Origin: Streptomyces sp. MNU76 | GTDB taxonomy: Bacteria > Actinomycetota > Actinomycetes > Streptomycetales > Streptomycetaceae | NCBI RefSeq assembly: GCF_020982545.1 | Contig: NZ_JAJKLK010000006.1 | Span: 434,001 to 498,000 of the forward strand | Direction: 5' to 3' | Length of the DNA: 64,000 nt | Shown: piece after piece, positions 1 to 9,478 of the stretch | How positions within the stretch are numbered: the stretch's first letter is position 1 | How the letters are laid out: each line of letters opens with the position of its first letter | Notes under the pieces: generated by a model | What the model was told of the DNA's origin: nothing | Seen by the model: only the letters and a program-made list of their open reading frames with translations | The model's database searches: none | Made by a program: the position numbers and the translations under genes

Positions 1-450
1 AAGTCCGCCGACCCGATCCCCGGCTCGATGGGCATGCCGGGCGCCGTCGCCGACGTCGAGGGCCACCGCGTCCGGCTTCAGCTGGCGCACCCGATGCCGC
101 CGCTGCCGGGGCAGCTGGACACCTGGCGGCGGGAGCTCGGCGCGCTGCGCGCGTACGCGGCGAAGGACCCCCGGACGCCCACCATCGTGGCCGGGGACTT
201 CAACGCCTCCCAGGACCACGCGGCCTTCCGCGCGATCCTCGACACGGGGATGCACGACGCCGCCCGGCTGACCGGACAGGACCGCCGGGCGACGTGGCCC
301 TCCCGGACGACACCGAGGTTCGGCGCCCAGATCGACCACGTCCTCGTCTCCGAGGAGGACTTCTCCGCCCGTGAGGTCCGCTTCCGGGAGCTGTCCGGCA
401 CCGACCACAACGCCGTCGTCGTGGACCTCTCGCTGCACCGGCGCGGGTGA
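1..450 (+). CDS. Endonuclease/exonuclease/phosphatase family protein, C-terminal part
   Basis: The reading frame is open from the first base, so the gene begins upstream of the window; about 149 C-terminal residues are present. The family hydrolyses phosphodiester or phosphomonoester bonds in nucleic acids or small phosphorylated substrates. Visible family signatures are GDFNAS (Asp/Asn catalytic block), QIDHVLVS, and the terminal SGTDHNAVVVDL with the conserved Asp-His pair. Streptomyces members often carry N-terminal membrane segments, but that part is outside the window. The next gene starts 57 bases downstream on the same strand. The substrate cannot be inferred. Confidence 0.9.
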   Translation, partial: KSADPIPGSMGMPGAVADVEGHRVRLQLAHPMPPLPGQLDTWRRELGALRAYAAKDPRTPTIVAGDFNASQDHAAFRAILDTGMHDAARLTGQDRRATWPSRTTPRFGAQIDHVLVSEEDFSAREVRFRELSGTDHNAVVVDLSLHRRG

Positions 451-507
451 GCCGAAGGGGCAGGAACACCCCCGGAAACCTCCGATCACCCCGGCCATAA
501 TGGGCGC

Positions 508-2499
508 ATGCCCCGCACGCTCCCCATCGGCCTCACCCCGCCCGACTGGCTGGTGCGGAACCTCCGGCCGCAGCCCGCGCCGGTCGACCGGCCGGCCGTC
601 GCGCGCGCGGCGATCGCGCTGACGCTCCCGCTGGCGCTCGGCCTCGCCGCGGGCCGGCCCGAGTACGGCGCGCTCGCCTCGATGGGCGCCCTCTCGGGCG
701 TCATCAGCGACACGGCGGCCGCGTACCGGATGCGGCTGCTGAACATCGCGGTCCCGCAGCTGTTCGCCGCCGTGGGCATCACGCTCGGGTCGCTGGTGTT
801 CGGGCAGGGCTGGGTGACCGTCGGGGTCCTCACCGGGGTCGCGCTCGTCTCCGGGATGATCTCGTCGATCGGCGCCGTGGCCTCCGTGTCGGGGCTCCTC
901 CTGCTGCTCAACTCGGTGATCGGGGCGGGGCTGCCGATGCCGGGCCAGTGGTGGCTGGCCCCGCTGCTGATGACCGGCGGCGGCTTCCTCGTCCTCGCGC
1001 TGGCCCTGCTCGCCTGGCCCCTCCGGGCGGGCGTACCGGAACGGGCCGCGGTCGCCGACACCTACCGCAAGGTCGCGGACCTCCTCGCCACCATGACACC
1101 GGACGCCGCCGACGCCACCCCGGGTTCGGCGGGCCCGCCGGGCGCCGACGAGAACTCCTACGACGACGCGCGGGTCCTGGTCACCCAGTCCCTCAACCAG
1201 TCCTATGACCTGGTCCTCGCCCGCCGCGCCCGGCACCACGGCCGCAGTCCCGAACTCGTGCGTCTGCTGGCCCAGTTGAACGCGATCACCCCGCTGGTGG
1301 AGGCCGCCCCGGCGGTACGGCTGTCCGGTCGACCGCTGCCCGCCGAGATCCCGGTGGCCGTACGGCACCTCGCGGAGGCCGTCGAGACGGGGTACTCGGG
1401 GCCGCTCGGGCTGCGGCTGCCGGAGCCCGGCGGCGCGACGGGACGGGCGGTCGACCAGGCCCTGCGGCACGCCGCCGACGTCGCCGCCGAGAAGTCGCCG
1501 GACGCGCTGCGGAAGGCCGGCGACCGGGCGGGCCGCCCCGCGCCGCTGGGTGTGCGCGCCGTCCGGGTCGCCCGGAACGTCGCCCTGTCCGGCACTTCCT
1601 GGCGCTACGGGCTGCGTCTCGCGCTGTGCATCGGCATCGCCCAGGCACTGGTCTCGCTGGTGCCCGTGCCACGCTCGTACTGGGTGGCGCTGACCATCAC
1701 GTTCGTCCTGAAGCCGGACTTCGGGTCGGTGTTCTCCCGGGCGCTGCTGCGGGCGCTCGGCACGGTCGTCGGGCTGGTGGTCGCGGCCGGGGTCCTCACC
1801 CAGGTGCCGCGGGGCTGGTGGGACGTGCCGGTGATGCTGCTCCTCGCACCGCTCATCCCGGTCTTCACGCCCCGGGGCTACGGCTACCAGACGGCGGCCA
1901 TCACCCCGGTGATCCTGCTGCTCTCCGACACCCTCAACCACCAGGGCACCGATCTGCTCGTCCCGCGTCTCGTCGACTCTCTCATGGGCTGCGCGATCGC
2001 CCTCGTCGCCGGCTATCTGCTCTGGCCGGAGAGCTGGCACGCCCGGGTGGGCGACCGGCTCGCGGACGCCGTCGCCGACACGGCCGCGTACGTCGAACGC
2101 GCCTTCGGTCAGTCCCCGGCGGACCCCACCGACCGGGCCCGGACCCGCCGCCGCCTCTACCGCGACCTCTCCACGATCCGTACGGAGTTCCAGCGGGCCC
2201 TGACCGAACCGCCGCCCGTCGGCCGGCGGGCCGCCGCCTGGTGGCCGCTGGTCGTGGCGGTGGAGCGGATCGTGGACGCGACGACGGCCGCCCGGGTCCG
2301 GACCAAGCAGGGCGCCGCATCGCCGTCCGCCGCCGAGGTCGACCAAGTCGCGCTTCAGCTAAGGGAGTTGGCGGACGGTCTACGGAGGACCGACACCCTC
2401 TACGCGGTGCGCTCCGACCTCGGCGGACCGCCGGACAGCGTGCTGGAGCCGCTCCGCCAGGAGGTGGCGGCGGCCCGGACGATCGCCTCGCCCCGCTGA
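508..2499 (+). CDS. FUSC family (aromatic acid exporter-like) membrane protein
   Basis: This 663-aa integral membrane protein has the two-halved FUSC/YccS layout. A first group of hydrophobic helices spans about residues 30-175, a soluble stretch about 180-345, a second group about 350-500 with the family's SYWVALTITFVLKPDFGSV-type segment, and a cytosolic C-terminal tail follows. Relatives are fusaric acid resistance and p-hydroxybenzoate efflux proteins, so an export role is likely but the substrate is unknown. The ATG at 508 follows a weak ribosome site; no better upstream start is visible. The gene stands alone, ending 140 bases before the next small secreted protein. Confidence 0.85.
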   Translation: MPRTLPIGLTPPDWLVRNLRPQPAPVDRPAVARAAIALTLPLALGLAAGRPEYGALASMGALSGVISDTAAAYRMRLLNIAVPQLFAAVGITLGSLVFGQGWVTVGVLTGVALVSGMISSIGAVASVSGLLLLLNSVIGAGLPMPGQWWLAPLLMTGGGFLVLALALLAWPLRAGVPERAAVADTYRKVADLLATMTPDAADATPGSAGPPGADENSYDDARVLVTQSLNQSYDLVLARRARHHGRSPELVRLLAQLNAITPLVEAAPAVRLSGRPLPAEIPVAVRHLAEAVETGYSGPLGLRLPEPGGATGRAVDQALRHAADVAAEKSPDALRKAGDRAGRPAPLGVRAVRVARNVALSGTSWRYGLRLALCIGIAQALVSLVPVPRSYWVALTITFVLKPDFGSVFSRALLRALGTVVGLVVAAGVLTQVPRGWWDVPVMLLLAPLIPVFTPRGYGYQTAAITPVILLLSDTLNHQGTDLLVPRLVDSLMGCAIALVAGYLLWPESWHARVGDRLADAVADTAAYVERAFGQSPADPTDRARTRRRLYRDLSTIRTEFQRALTEPPPVGRRAAAWWPLVVAVERIVDATTAARVRTKQGAASPSAAEVDQVALQLRELADGLRRTDTLYAVRSDLGGPPDSVLEPLRQEVAAARTIASPR

Positions 2500-2640
2500 G
2501 CCACGGTCTTTCCAGGTCAACCCGGCGCAGGGCGCCGGATCGTTACGTCATCCCCGCACGGGTGACGGGGGGCGAATGCGCAGCCGGAAAGCAGTCATGA
2601 TCAATCCTGTTCAAACGCCCTACCTATAAGGGGATTTTTC

Positions 2641-2856
2641 ATGCGTCGCACCGCGACCGTCCTGCTCGGAACCCTCGCCCTCGCCGGCGCCATGGCCCCG
2701 GCCGCACACGCGATCCCGGACCCGGTTGCCACCGTCACCTGCGTCACCGAGACCCCGGCCGCCGTGGCGGAGCTGGCCGACCCGGCCGCGCTCCTCGACA
2801 CCGCCGCCCTGCTGGACCCGGCCGCCGCCCCCGGCGTCAGCTGCCTGGCTCCCTGA
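2641..2856 (+). CDS. Small secreted hypothetical protein (71 aa)
   Basis: The ORF encodes 71 residues with a textbook Sec signal: MRR, a hydrophobic core to about residue 20, and an Ala-x-Ala-type site near AAHA (residues 21-24). The mature part is only about 47 residues, rich in Ala, Pro, Asp and Leu, with two cysteines (C35-like and near the C-terminus) that could form one disulfide. A purine-rich AAGGGGA stretch lies about 8 bases before the ATG. It converges on phoX and shares a hairpin terminator with it. I do not recognise a family, so no function is proposed. Confidence 0.7.
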   Translation: MRRTATVLLGTLALAGAMAPAAHAIPDPVATVTCVTETPAAVAELADPAALLDTAALLDPAAAPGVSCLAP

Positions 2857-2878
2857 GCCCCGCTCCGCGCGAGGACGT

Positions 2879-2912
2879 GCGGGCCGCCCTCCCCGACAGG
2901 AGGGCGGCCCGC
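2879..2912. terminator. Bidirectional hairpin terminator
   Basis: A perfect 14-bp GC-rich stem (2879-2892 and 2899-2912) with a 6-base loop lies between the convergent small secreted protein and phoX genes. It has no clear U-tract, as is usual in Streptomyces. Confidence 0.8.
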
Positions 2913-2940
2913 ATCCGTATGTGTGCTGTGACTGTGTCGC

Positions 2941-5013
2941 TCAGACGCCGATGTCGCAGCCGTCCGCGCGCCACACGGCGACGACCGCAGGGCGGACGTG
3001 CTTGCCGGGTCCGTCGGGCCAGGTGCTCTTCGGGTTCTCGACGGTGGCTCCGTCCAGCTCGCCCGGGTGCTGCACGGCGACCAGGACGCGGCGGTCCTGG
3101 ATGATCGGTCCGCAGGTCTCGGCACCGCTCGGCACCGTGAGGAACTGCTTCAGCTCACCGCGCCGCTCCCCTCGGGTCGCGACGCCGAAGAGACCGTCGT
3201 GCGAGCCGAGCTGAGCGCCGTCGGTGGAGATCCACAGGTTGCCGTACCGGTCGAAGGCGACGTTGTCCGGGCAGGAGATCGGGGAGACGTCGTCCTTCGG
3301 GAAACCGGCGAAGTAGGTCGCCGGGTCGTCCGGGTCGCCCGCGACGAGGAAGAGCAGCCAGGCGAACCTGGTGCTCTCGGGCCGGTTCCAGCGCTCGGTG
3401 AGCTCCAGCACGTGGCCGTGCTTGTTGGCGTTGCGCGGGTTGGCCTCGTCGGCGGCGGCGAAGCCGGTCTTGCCGCGGTTGGAGTTGTTGGTGAGGGCGA
3501 CGTAGACCTTGCCGGTGACCGGGTTGGGCTCGATGTCCTCGGGGCGGTCCATCTTGGTGGCGCCGACCTTGTCACCGGCGAGCCGGGTGAAGACGAAGAC
3601 CTCGTCGGCGGTCATGCCCTCCACGTGCGAGACGGCGCCCTTCGCGGTGGCGGTGGCCAGCGGGATCCACTCGCCGCTGCCGTCGAACTCACCGTCGGCC
3701 GGCAGCTTGCCCGTGCCGTCGATCTCGATCGCCGGGGAGTCACCGGTCAGCTTGGCGACGTAGAGCGTGCCCTCGTCCAGCAGCGAGAGGTTGTGCTCGC
3801 GGACGGCGCGGCTCGACCCCTTCTTCATCCGCTTGCTGCTGACGAACTTGTAGAAGTAGTCGAAGCGCTCGTCGTCGCCGGAGTAGACGACCGGACGCCC
3901 GTCCGAGGTCAGCCGGACCGTCCCGCCCTCGTGCTTGAACCGGCCGAGCGCGGTGTGCTTGCGGGGCGTGGAGGTCGGGTCGTACGGGTCGAACTCGACG
4001 ACGTACCCGAAGCGGTGCACCTCGTTCGGCTCCTGGGCGACGTCGAACCGCTTGTCGAACCGCTCCCACTTGCGCTCGCTGGCGCCGGTGCCGATGCCGT
4101 ACCGCTTGTCGGTCGCACGGCTGCTGTTGGCGAAGTACTGGTTGAAGTTCTCCTCGCCGTGCAGCGTGGTGCCCCAGGGGGTGGTGCCGCCGGCGCAGTC
4201 GTTGAGGGTGCCCAGCACCTTCGTGCCGGTCGGGTCGGCGGAGGTCTTCAGCAGGTCGGAGCCGGCGGCGGGGCCGGTGAGCCGGAACTCGGTCGTCGCG
4301 GTGACCCGGCGGTTGAGGTGGTGGCGGGGCACGGCGGTGAGCCTGCCGGTGCGCCGGTCCTCCTCGACCACGACGGCGGACAGCCCGTGGGCGGCCCAGG
4401 CGACCTCGACCTGGTTACGGGTCGGGTTGGCGGCGTCGTAGCCGCGGAACATCAGGACCTCGTCGGTGTACTCGTGGTTCGCGACGAGCAGCTGGCGGCC
4501 GCGCTCACCGGGGAGCGGGAGCAGGGCCAGGAAGTCGCAGTTGTACCCGAACTGACCGGCCTGGGCCTTGCCCGTCTGGTTCTCCGGGTCGAAGGCGGGG
4601 GCGCCGCGCAGGATCGGCTCGCCCCAGCGGATGACCACGTTCTGCTTGTACCCGTCCGGGACGGTCACGGCGTCGGCGGTGTTGGGCGCGACGGAGGTGT
4701 AGCGCAGACCGCGGGCGGCCTTGGGCCGGGTCTTGGACCCGGCGGCTCCGGCCGTCTCCGCCGACGTGGCCGCGGCGGCGGGGCGGGCGGTGCCGAGCGA
4801 GACGGCCGTACCGGCCGCGCCGGCCACGGAGACGACGGCGGCGGCTCTCATCACCGAGCGACGGCTGAGCGCGCTCGCGATCACGTCGCCCACGTACTCG
4901 TTGGTGCTGGTGTTCGGCACCTCGTGGAAGCAGGCGTCGCCACAGCGGAAACGACAGGTCAGGGCGGAACGGCCGCCGGGATGCGAGCCGATCATGGGCA
5001 GCAGCTTGCGCAC
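2941..5013 (-). CDS. phoX: PhoX-type alkaline phosphatase, Tat-exported
   Basis: This 690-aa protein is a member of the DUF839/PhoX family of calcium-dependent extracellular alkaline phosphatases, which release phosphate from organic phosphoesters. A twin-arginine signal (SRRSVMRAAAVV) begins near residue 40 and is followed by an Ala-rich hydrophobic core. Family blocks include the RWGEPIL and LHGEENFNQYF segments and the PEDIEPNPVTGKVYVALTN block. I chose the GTG at 5013 because GAGGAG sits six bases upstream and because further upstream in-frame sequence runs through the promoter and PHO box. A clear PhoP-type PHO box lies about 80 bases upstream, which fits induction under phosphate limitation. 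S. coelicolor has a PhoX-type enzyme (called PhoC) in a comparable gene order, from memory. Confidence 0.93.
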   Translation of the reverse strand: MRKLLPMIGSHPGGRSALTCRFRCGDACFHEVPNTSTNEYVGDVIASALSRRSVMRAAAVVSVAGAAGTAVSLGTARPAAAATSAETAGAAGSKTRPKAARGLRYTSVAPNTADAVTVPDGYKQNVVIRWGEPILRGAPAFDPENQTGKAQAGQFGYNCDFLALLPLPGERGRQLLVANHEYTDEVLMFRGYDAANPTRNQVEVAWAAHGLSAVVVEEDRRTGRLTAVPRHHLNRRVTATTEFRLTGPAAGSDLLKTSADPTGTKVLGTLNDCAGGTTPWGTTLHGEENFNQYFANSSRATDKRYGIGTGASERKWERFDKRFDVAQEPNEVHRFGYVVEFDPYDPTSTPRKHTALGRFKHEGGTVRLTSDGRPVVYSGDDERFDYFYKFVSSKRMKKGSSRAVREHNLSLLDEGTLYVAKLTGDSPAIEIDGTGKLPADGEFDGSGEWIPLATATAKGAVSHVEGMTADEVFVFTRLAGDKVGATKMDRPEDIEPNPVTGKVYVALTNNSNRGKTGFAAADEANPRNANKHGHVLELTERWNRPESTRFAWLLFLVAGDPDDPATYFAGFPKDDVSPISCPDNVAFDRYGNLWISTDGAQLGSHDGLFGVATRGERRGELKQFLTVPSGAETCGPIIQDRRVLVAVQHPGELDGATVENPKSTWPDGPGKHVRPAVVAVWRADGCDIGV

Positions 5014-5090
5014 AGCGCGCTCCTCGATGCTCTTTGTGCCTTTTGGGTGTGAGCGCGACGCTAGGGGGGCGTGTGTTCGAGAACGGGGAC

Positions 5091-5112
5091 GCGAGGTGAA
5101 CAGAGGGTGAAC
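5091..5112 (-). promoter_or_regulatory. PHO box (PhoP-binding direct repeats) upstream of phoX
   Basis: On the minus strand two adjacent 11-bp units read GTTCACCCTCT and GTTCACCTCGC, exactly in register. The known Streptomyces PhoP direct-repeat unit resembles GTTCACCCGGC. A weaker third unit (GTCCCCGTTCT, 5080-5090) follows. The site is 78 bases upstream of the chosen phoX start. Confidence 0.85.
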
Positions 5113-5264
5113 CTGCGGCAGTTGGGGCGGTGTTGACAGCGCGGGGTGGCGGGGATAGTGAAGGCCCCTGCCCCACCCCAAGATCGCCCCGCCCGGCCGC
5201 TAACCTTACGTGTCCGTCCTGGCCAGGGATTGACGGGCTTCAACTCACCCGAAGGGTTGCGCAC

Positions 5265-7486
5265 ATGGGCATTCTCTCTCTCCTGCGGAATGCGTTCAGC
5301 CGCTCACGCAAGGGGCGCGACACGGTTCCTTCGCAGGAGGCGGAGCGGGATTCCGCCCCGGAGGACACCTCCGCGGCGGCGGCCGAGGGGGCCGCGACGC
5401 GGCAGGCCGCCGAGCCGAGGGTCCCGGCCCCGGCGACGGAGCCCGCGACCCCGACATCATCCTCATCCTCCTCAGTCGTGGACGAACTCGTCTCCGCGGC
5501 CTTCGACAACGTGACGGTCCCGAAGCCGCGAACCACCGAGCCGACGGAGAGAAAGCCGGACGCGGGAACGGACGCCACGGCTTCCGGCACGGCCGCCGAG
5601 GCTGCGGGCGCGGGTGCCGAGGCAGCGGTTCAGGAGACGGGGGCTGCGGCTGCGGCGTCCGCCGAGGTCACGCCGGAGGTTGAGGCGTCGGCTGCGGCGT
5701 CCGCCGAGGTCACGCCGGAGACTGCGGCGTCGGCCGAGGTCACGCCGGAGACCGAGGCTGAGGTGCGGGCCGAGGTCGCGACGGAGACCCCGACTGAGGT
5801 GCGGGCCGAGGCGAAGGCGGAGCCCTCGGAGGCCGAGCCTGAGCCGGTCGCCGAGGAGAAGGCCGAGGCCGGTGTGCCCGCCGAGGCTGCGACCGAGGCG
5901 CCTGCCGAGGCTGCGGTGGAGGCCGAGACGGAGACGTCGTCGGTGGTCGAGGCGGAGCCTGTCGCTGAGGCGAGCACCGCCGAAAAGGATGAGCCGAAGC
6001 CGGTCGCCGAGACCGCCGATGAGGCGGAGGCTGCCGCGCCGGTCCTTGACGCGGAGCCCGCCGCTGCCGCCGAGACCGAGGCGGGGGCGGCCGACGAGGT
6101 CGAGCGCGAGGCGTCGGCCGCCGCTGACGCGAAGGCCGCCGACGAGGAGCCTGCCGCGCCGGTCGCCGAGGCCGCGTCTGAGCCGGTGGTCGATCCCGAG
6201 CCCGTGGCGGCGGACACCGCCCCGGAGCCGAAGGCGGAGGCCGAGACCGTGGCCGCGTCCGCCGAGGCGAAGGCCGCCGCTGAAGCCGAGCCCGAGGCCG
6301 CCACTGCGACGACGCCCGACGCCACCGAGGTGGCTGCGGACACGCCCGTGGCGGAGGCGGAGCCCGCGTCCGCCCCGGAGCCGGAGGCCACGGAGGAGTC
6401 CGAGCCCGCAGCGGAGCCGAAGGCTGCCGCCGAGGCCGCGCCGGAGCCCGAGGCTTCTCCTGAACCCGAGGCCACCCCGGCCCCGGCGGCCACCGCCGAG
6501 CCGGAAACCGCTCCGGAGCCGACCACAACCCCGAGCCCGAAGCCGCAGCCGAGCTGGCCGTGACCCCTGAGCCGGAAGTCACCCCGGAGCCCGAAGCCAC
6601 CCCCGACCCGATCGCCGACGAACCGGCCGTGGCCCCGGAACCGGAAGTCACCCCGAACCGGTCGCCGCCGAGTCCCCGAGGCCGCTGACCTCGTCGTCGC
6701 GGCCGATGAAGCCACCCCCGAAGCCGCGGACGCCGACGGCGCGGATGCCCCACAGGTGGTACCCGCGGCCGACGACGGAAGCGGCACGGGTGGTGCGGGT
6801 GGGAAGACGGGCACGGCCGACGGCGAAGCCGAGGCCGTGCCGACCGACACCGTCCCGGCAGGGCTCCGCACCGCCTACACCGCCGCCCACGAAGCCCTCG
6901 CCAAGCAGAACCTCACCACCACCCGCGCCAAGGTCTACCTCGTCCTCGACAGGTCCGCCTCCATGCGCGGCTACTACAAGGACGGCTCCGCCCAGGCTCT
7001 CGGCGAGCAGACCCTCGCCCTCGCCGCCCACCTCGACCCCGAGCAGCCCCCACCGTCCCCGTCGTCTTCTTCTCCACGGAACTGGACGGCACCGGCGAGC
7101 TCACCCTCGACGCGTTCGACAACAAGGTCGACGACCTGCACGCCGGCCTCGGCCGCATGGGCCGTACCAGCTACCACGTGGCCGTCGAGGAGGTCCTCGC
7201 CCAGCACCAGAAGGCGGCCCCCGGCACCCCCGCCCTCGTCGTCTTCCAGACCGACGGCGCCCCGGACGCCAAGACCCCGGCGAACCAGGCGCTCGCGGAC
7301 GCCGCGAAGAACCACCCGGCCGTCCACTTCGCGTTCGTCGCGTTCGGCGACCCGGAGAACAAGGCCTTCGACTACCTCCGGAAGCTGAAGACGCCCAACA
7401 CGTCCCACTTCCTGGCCGGCGAGACCCCCCGCGAGCTGACGGACGCCGAGGTCTACGAGGGCATCCTGTCCACCTGGCGCCCGTAG
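5265..7486 (+). CDS. VWA-domain protein with long Ala/Glu/Pro-rich linker (frame breaks in C runs)
   Basis: This is one gene interrupted by four apparent single-base losses. It opens with MGILSLLRNAFSRSRKGRD, continues with about 400 residues of Ala/Glu/Pro/Val repeats (AxAEVTPE-type units from about 5650), and ends in a von Willebrand A domain. That domain is visible as KVYLVLDRSASMRGYY, whose DRSAS is a MIDAS-like motif, then VVFFSTELDGTGEL, ALVVFQTDGAPD and a C-terminal AFVAFGD block. It resembles the TerF/TerY-type VWA proteins of tellurium-resistance and stress clusters; the exact role is unknown. The frame returns to register if one C is added to each C4 run near 6529, 6652 and 6674 and to the C5 run at 7047-7051. 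The start ATG at 5265 follows GAAGGG. A hairpin follows the stop. Confidence 0.75.
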
Positions 7487-7497
7487 TCACCGGCAAG

Positions 7498-7530
7498 CGG
7501 ACGGGTCCCGGGCGATCCGGGGCCCGTCCG
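7498..7530 (+). terminator. Hairpin terminator after the VWA gene
   Basis: A 14-bp stem (7498-7511 with 7517-7530, one wobble pair) with a 5-base loop starts 11 bases after the stop codon and separates this transcript from metG. Confidence 0.75.
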
Positions 7531-7581
7531 CCACCCGAAACGCGTGTGAGTCGATCTTCACCGGGCCAGTAGGATTTCGGC

Positions 7582-9198
7582 ATGGCGGCCACTGGAACCG
7601 AGAAGCAGGGTGGCAAGGCGTTCTACGTCTCCACCCCCATCTATTACGTCAACGACGCTCCTCACCTGGGCCACGCCTATACGACCGTCGCAGGCGACGT
7701 GCTCACCCGCTGGCACCGTCAGCGTGGCGAGAAGGTGTGGTACCTCACCGGCACGGACGAGCACGGTCAGAAGATCATGCGTACCGCCGATGCCAACGGA
7801 GTGACTCCGCAGGAGTGGTGCGACAAGCTCGTCGAGGAGGCGTGGAAGCCCCTCTGGGAGCACCTGGAGATCGCGAACGACGACTTCATCCGCACCACGC
7901 AGCAGCGGCACACCGACCGCGTCCAGGAGTTCGTGCAGGACCTGTACGACAAGGGCGAGATCTACAAGGGCGGCTACGAGGGCCCGTACTGCGTCGGCTG
8001 CGAGGAGTACAAGCTCCCCGGCGAGCTGCTCGACGGCGAGGGCGACTTCGCCGGCCAGAAGCTCTGCCCGATCCACAAGAAGCCCGTGGAGATCCTCAGC
8101 GAGGAGAACTACTTCTTCAAGCTGAGCGAGTACGGCGACAAACTCCTCGCCCACTACGAGGCGAACCCCGGCTTCATCCAGCCCGAGTCCGCGCGCAACG
8201 AGGTCGTGAACTTCGTCCGCCAGGGCCTGCAGGACCTGTCGGTCTCCCGCTCGACCTTCGACTGGGGCATCCCGATCCCGTGGGACGAGAAGCACGTGAT
8301 CTACGTGTGGGTCGACGCGCTGCTCAACTACGCGACGGCGGTCGGCTACAACGAGAACCCGGAGAAGTTCGAGGCCACCTTCCCGGCGGACGTCCATCTC
8401 GTCGGCAAGGACATCCTCCGCTTCCACGCGGTGATCTGGCCGGCGATGCTGATGGCGCAGGGCCTGCCCCTCCCCGGCAAGATCGCGGCGAACGGCTGGC
8501 TGATGGTCGGCGGCGAGAAGATGTCGAAGTCGAACCTGACCGGCATCAAGCCGCAGGACCTCACCTCGCACTTCGGTGTCGACGCCTACCGCTGGTACTT
8601 CCTGCGCGCGATCGCTTTCGGCCAGGACGGCTCGTTCTCCTGGGAGGACTTCTCCGCCCGCTACACGAGCGAGCTGGCGAACGACTACGGCAACCTCGCC
8701 TCCCGGGTCGCGGCCATGGTCGGCAAGTACTTCGGCGGCACCCTGCCGGAGGCCACGGCCGACGGCGAGGCCGAGAGGGCGCTGCACGAGGGCCTGGCCA
8801 AGGCCGTCACCGAGGCCGACCGGAAGATCGGAGACGAGCTGGACTTCCAGGGCGGCATCCTCGCCGTCTTCGACTTCGTCAAGCAGGTCAACGGCTACAT
8901 CACGGAGCAGGAGCCGTGGAAGGTCGCCAAGGACACGAGCGACGAGGGCAAGGCCCGTCTGGCGACCATCCTCTACACGGCCGCCGAGTCGCTCCGCGCC
9001 GTCGCCGTCCTGCTCAACCCGATCATGCCGGACACCTCCGCCCAGCTCTGGGACTCCCTGGGCGCGGAACCCACCCTCGGCGCCCTCGCGGACCAGAAGG
9101 TCCAGGACGCGGGCGAGTGGGGCATCCTCCCGGCAGGCTCCACGATCACGAAGGGCGCGATCCTCTTCCCGCGCCTGGAGGAGAAGCCGACCGCGTAG
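7582..9198 (+). CDS. metG: Methionyl-tRNA synthetase
   Basis: This 538-aa class I aminoacyl-tRNA synthetase charges initiator and elongator tRNA-Met. The HIGH-like motif is HLGH (residues 28-31) and the KMSKS loop is at residues 313-317. One zinc knuckle is visible as C137-x2-C140 and C162-P-I-H165. The C-terminal Arc1p-like tRNA-binding domain of longer bacterial enzymes is absent, which is normal for the actinobacterial form. The ATG at 7582 is the only sensible start before the conserved GKAFYVSTPIYYVND segment. It is a single-gene unit flanked by hairpins on both sides. Confidence 0.97.
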   Translation: MAATGTEKQGGKAFYVSTPIYYVNDAPHLGHAYTTVAGDVLTRWHRQRGEKVWYLTGTDEHGQKIMRTADANGVTPQEWCDKLVEEAWKPLWEHLEIANDDFIRTTQQRHTDRVQEFVQDLYDKGEIYKGGYEGPYCVGCEEYKLPGELLDGEGDFAGQKLCPIHKKPVEILSEENYFFKLSEYGDKLLAHYEANPGFIQPESARNEVVNFVRQGLQDLSVSRSTFDWGIPIPWDEKHVIYVWVDALLNYATAVGYNENPEKFEATFPADVHLVGKDILRFHAVIWPAMLMAQGLPLPGKIAANGWLMVGGEKMSKSNLTGIKPQDLTSHFGVDAYRWYFLRAIAFGQDGSFSWEDFSARYTSELANDYGNLASRVAAMVGKYFGGTLPEATADGEAERALHEGLAKAVTEADRKIGDELDFQGGILAVFDFVKQVNGYITEQEPWKVAKDTSDEGKARLATILYTAAESLRAVAVLLNPIMPDTSAQLWDSLGAEPTLGALADQKVQDAGEWGILPAGSTITKGAILFPRLEEKPTA

Positions 9199-9214
9199 CG
9201 CACAGCCACCACAC

Positions 9215-9255
9215 AGCGGGGGCCCGGGAACGACAGCCGTTCCTGGGCCCCCGCT
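9215..9255. terminator. Hairpin terminator of metG
   Basis: An 18-bp stem (9215-9232 with 9238-9255, one wobble) encloses a 5-base loop directly after metG. It also lies at the 3' end of the opposing DUF397 gene, so it may act both ways. Confidence 0.85.
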
Positions 9256-9268
9256 CTGCCATGAGGGG

Positions 9269-9478
9269 TCAGGTCCCCGACGTGTACGTCACGAAGTCCG
9301 TCCAAGCTTCCGGGGCGAAGCCCAGGCGGGGGCCCTCGGTGTTCTTGGAGTCGCGGATGTGGATCGTGCCGGGGGTCGTGGCGATCTCGACGCAAGAGTC
9401 GCCCTCAGGGCCATCGCTGTAACTGCTCTTGAACCACGCCAGTTCGGAGGCGTCCCCGGAAGAGGCCTTGCGGATCAT
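9269..9478 (-). CDS. DUF397 domain protein
   Basis: This 69-aa protein has the DUF397 signature: ELAWFKSSYSDGPEGDSCVEIA, then the IHIRDSKN block and a hydrophobic C-terminal W-x-x-F. DUF397 proteins are small partners encoded directly after XRE/DUF5753 regulators in Streptomyces (the Scr1/Scr2-type or BldB-neighbour arrangement); they are thought to act in toxin-antitoxin-like or developmental switches. Its ATG (9478) overlaps the TGA of an upstream reading frame by the usual ATGA, but that partner is now only a fragment, so this gene appears orphaned. It ends just before the metG terminator. Confidence 0.85.
   Translation of the reverse strand: MIRKASSGDASELAWFKSSYSDGPEGDSCVEIATTPGTIHIRDSKNTEGPRLGFAPEAWTDFVTYTSGT

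Noticed and set aside
2998..5052. 684-aa open frame on the plus strand opposite phoX
   Set aside because: It is the Val/Gly/Arg-rich antisense shadow typical of high-GC coding DNA; the minus strand carries the full PhoX family pattern.
7498..7530. Riboswitch or T-box leader upstream of metG
   Set aside because: The only structure is a simple hairpin close to the upstream stop; no T-box or SAM-type conserved words are present.
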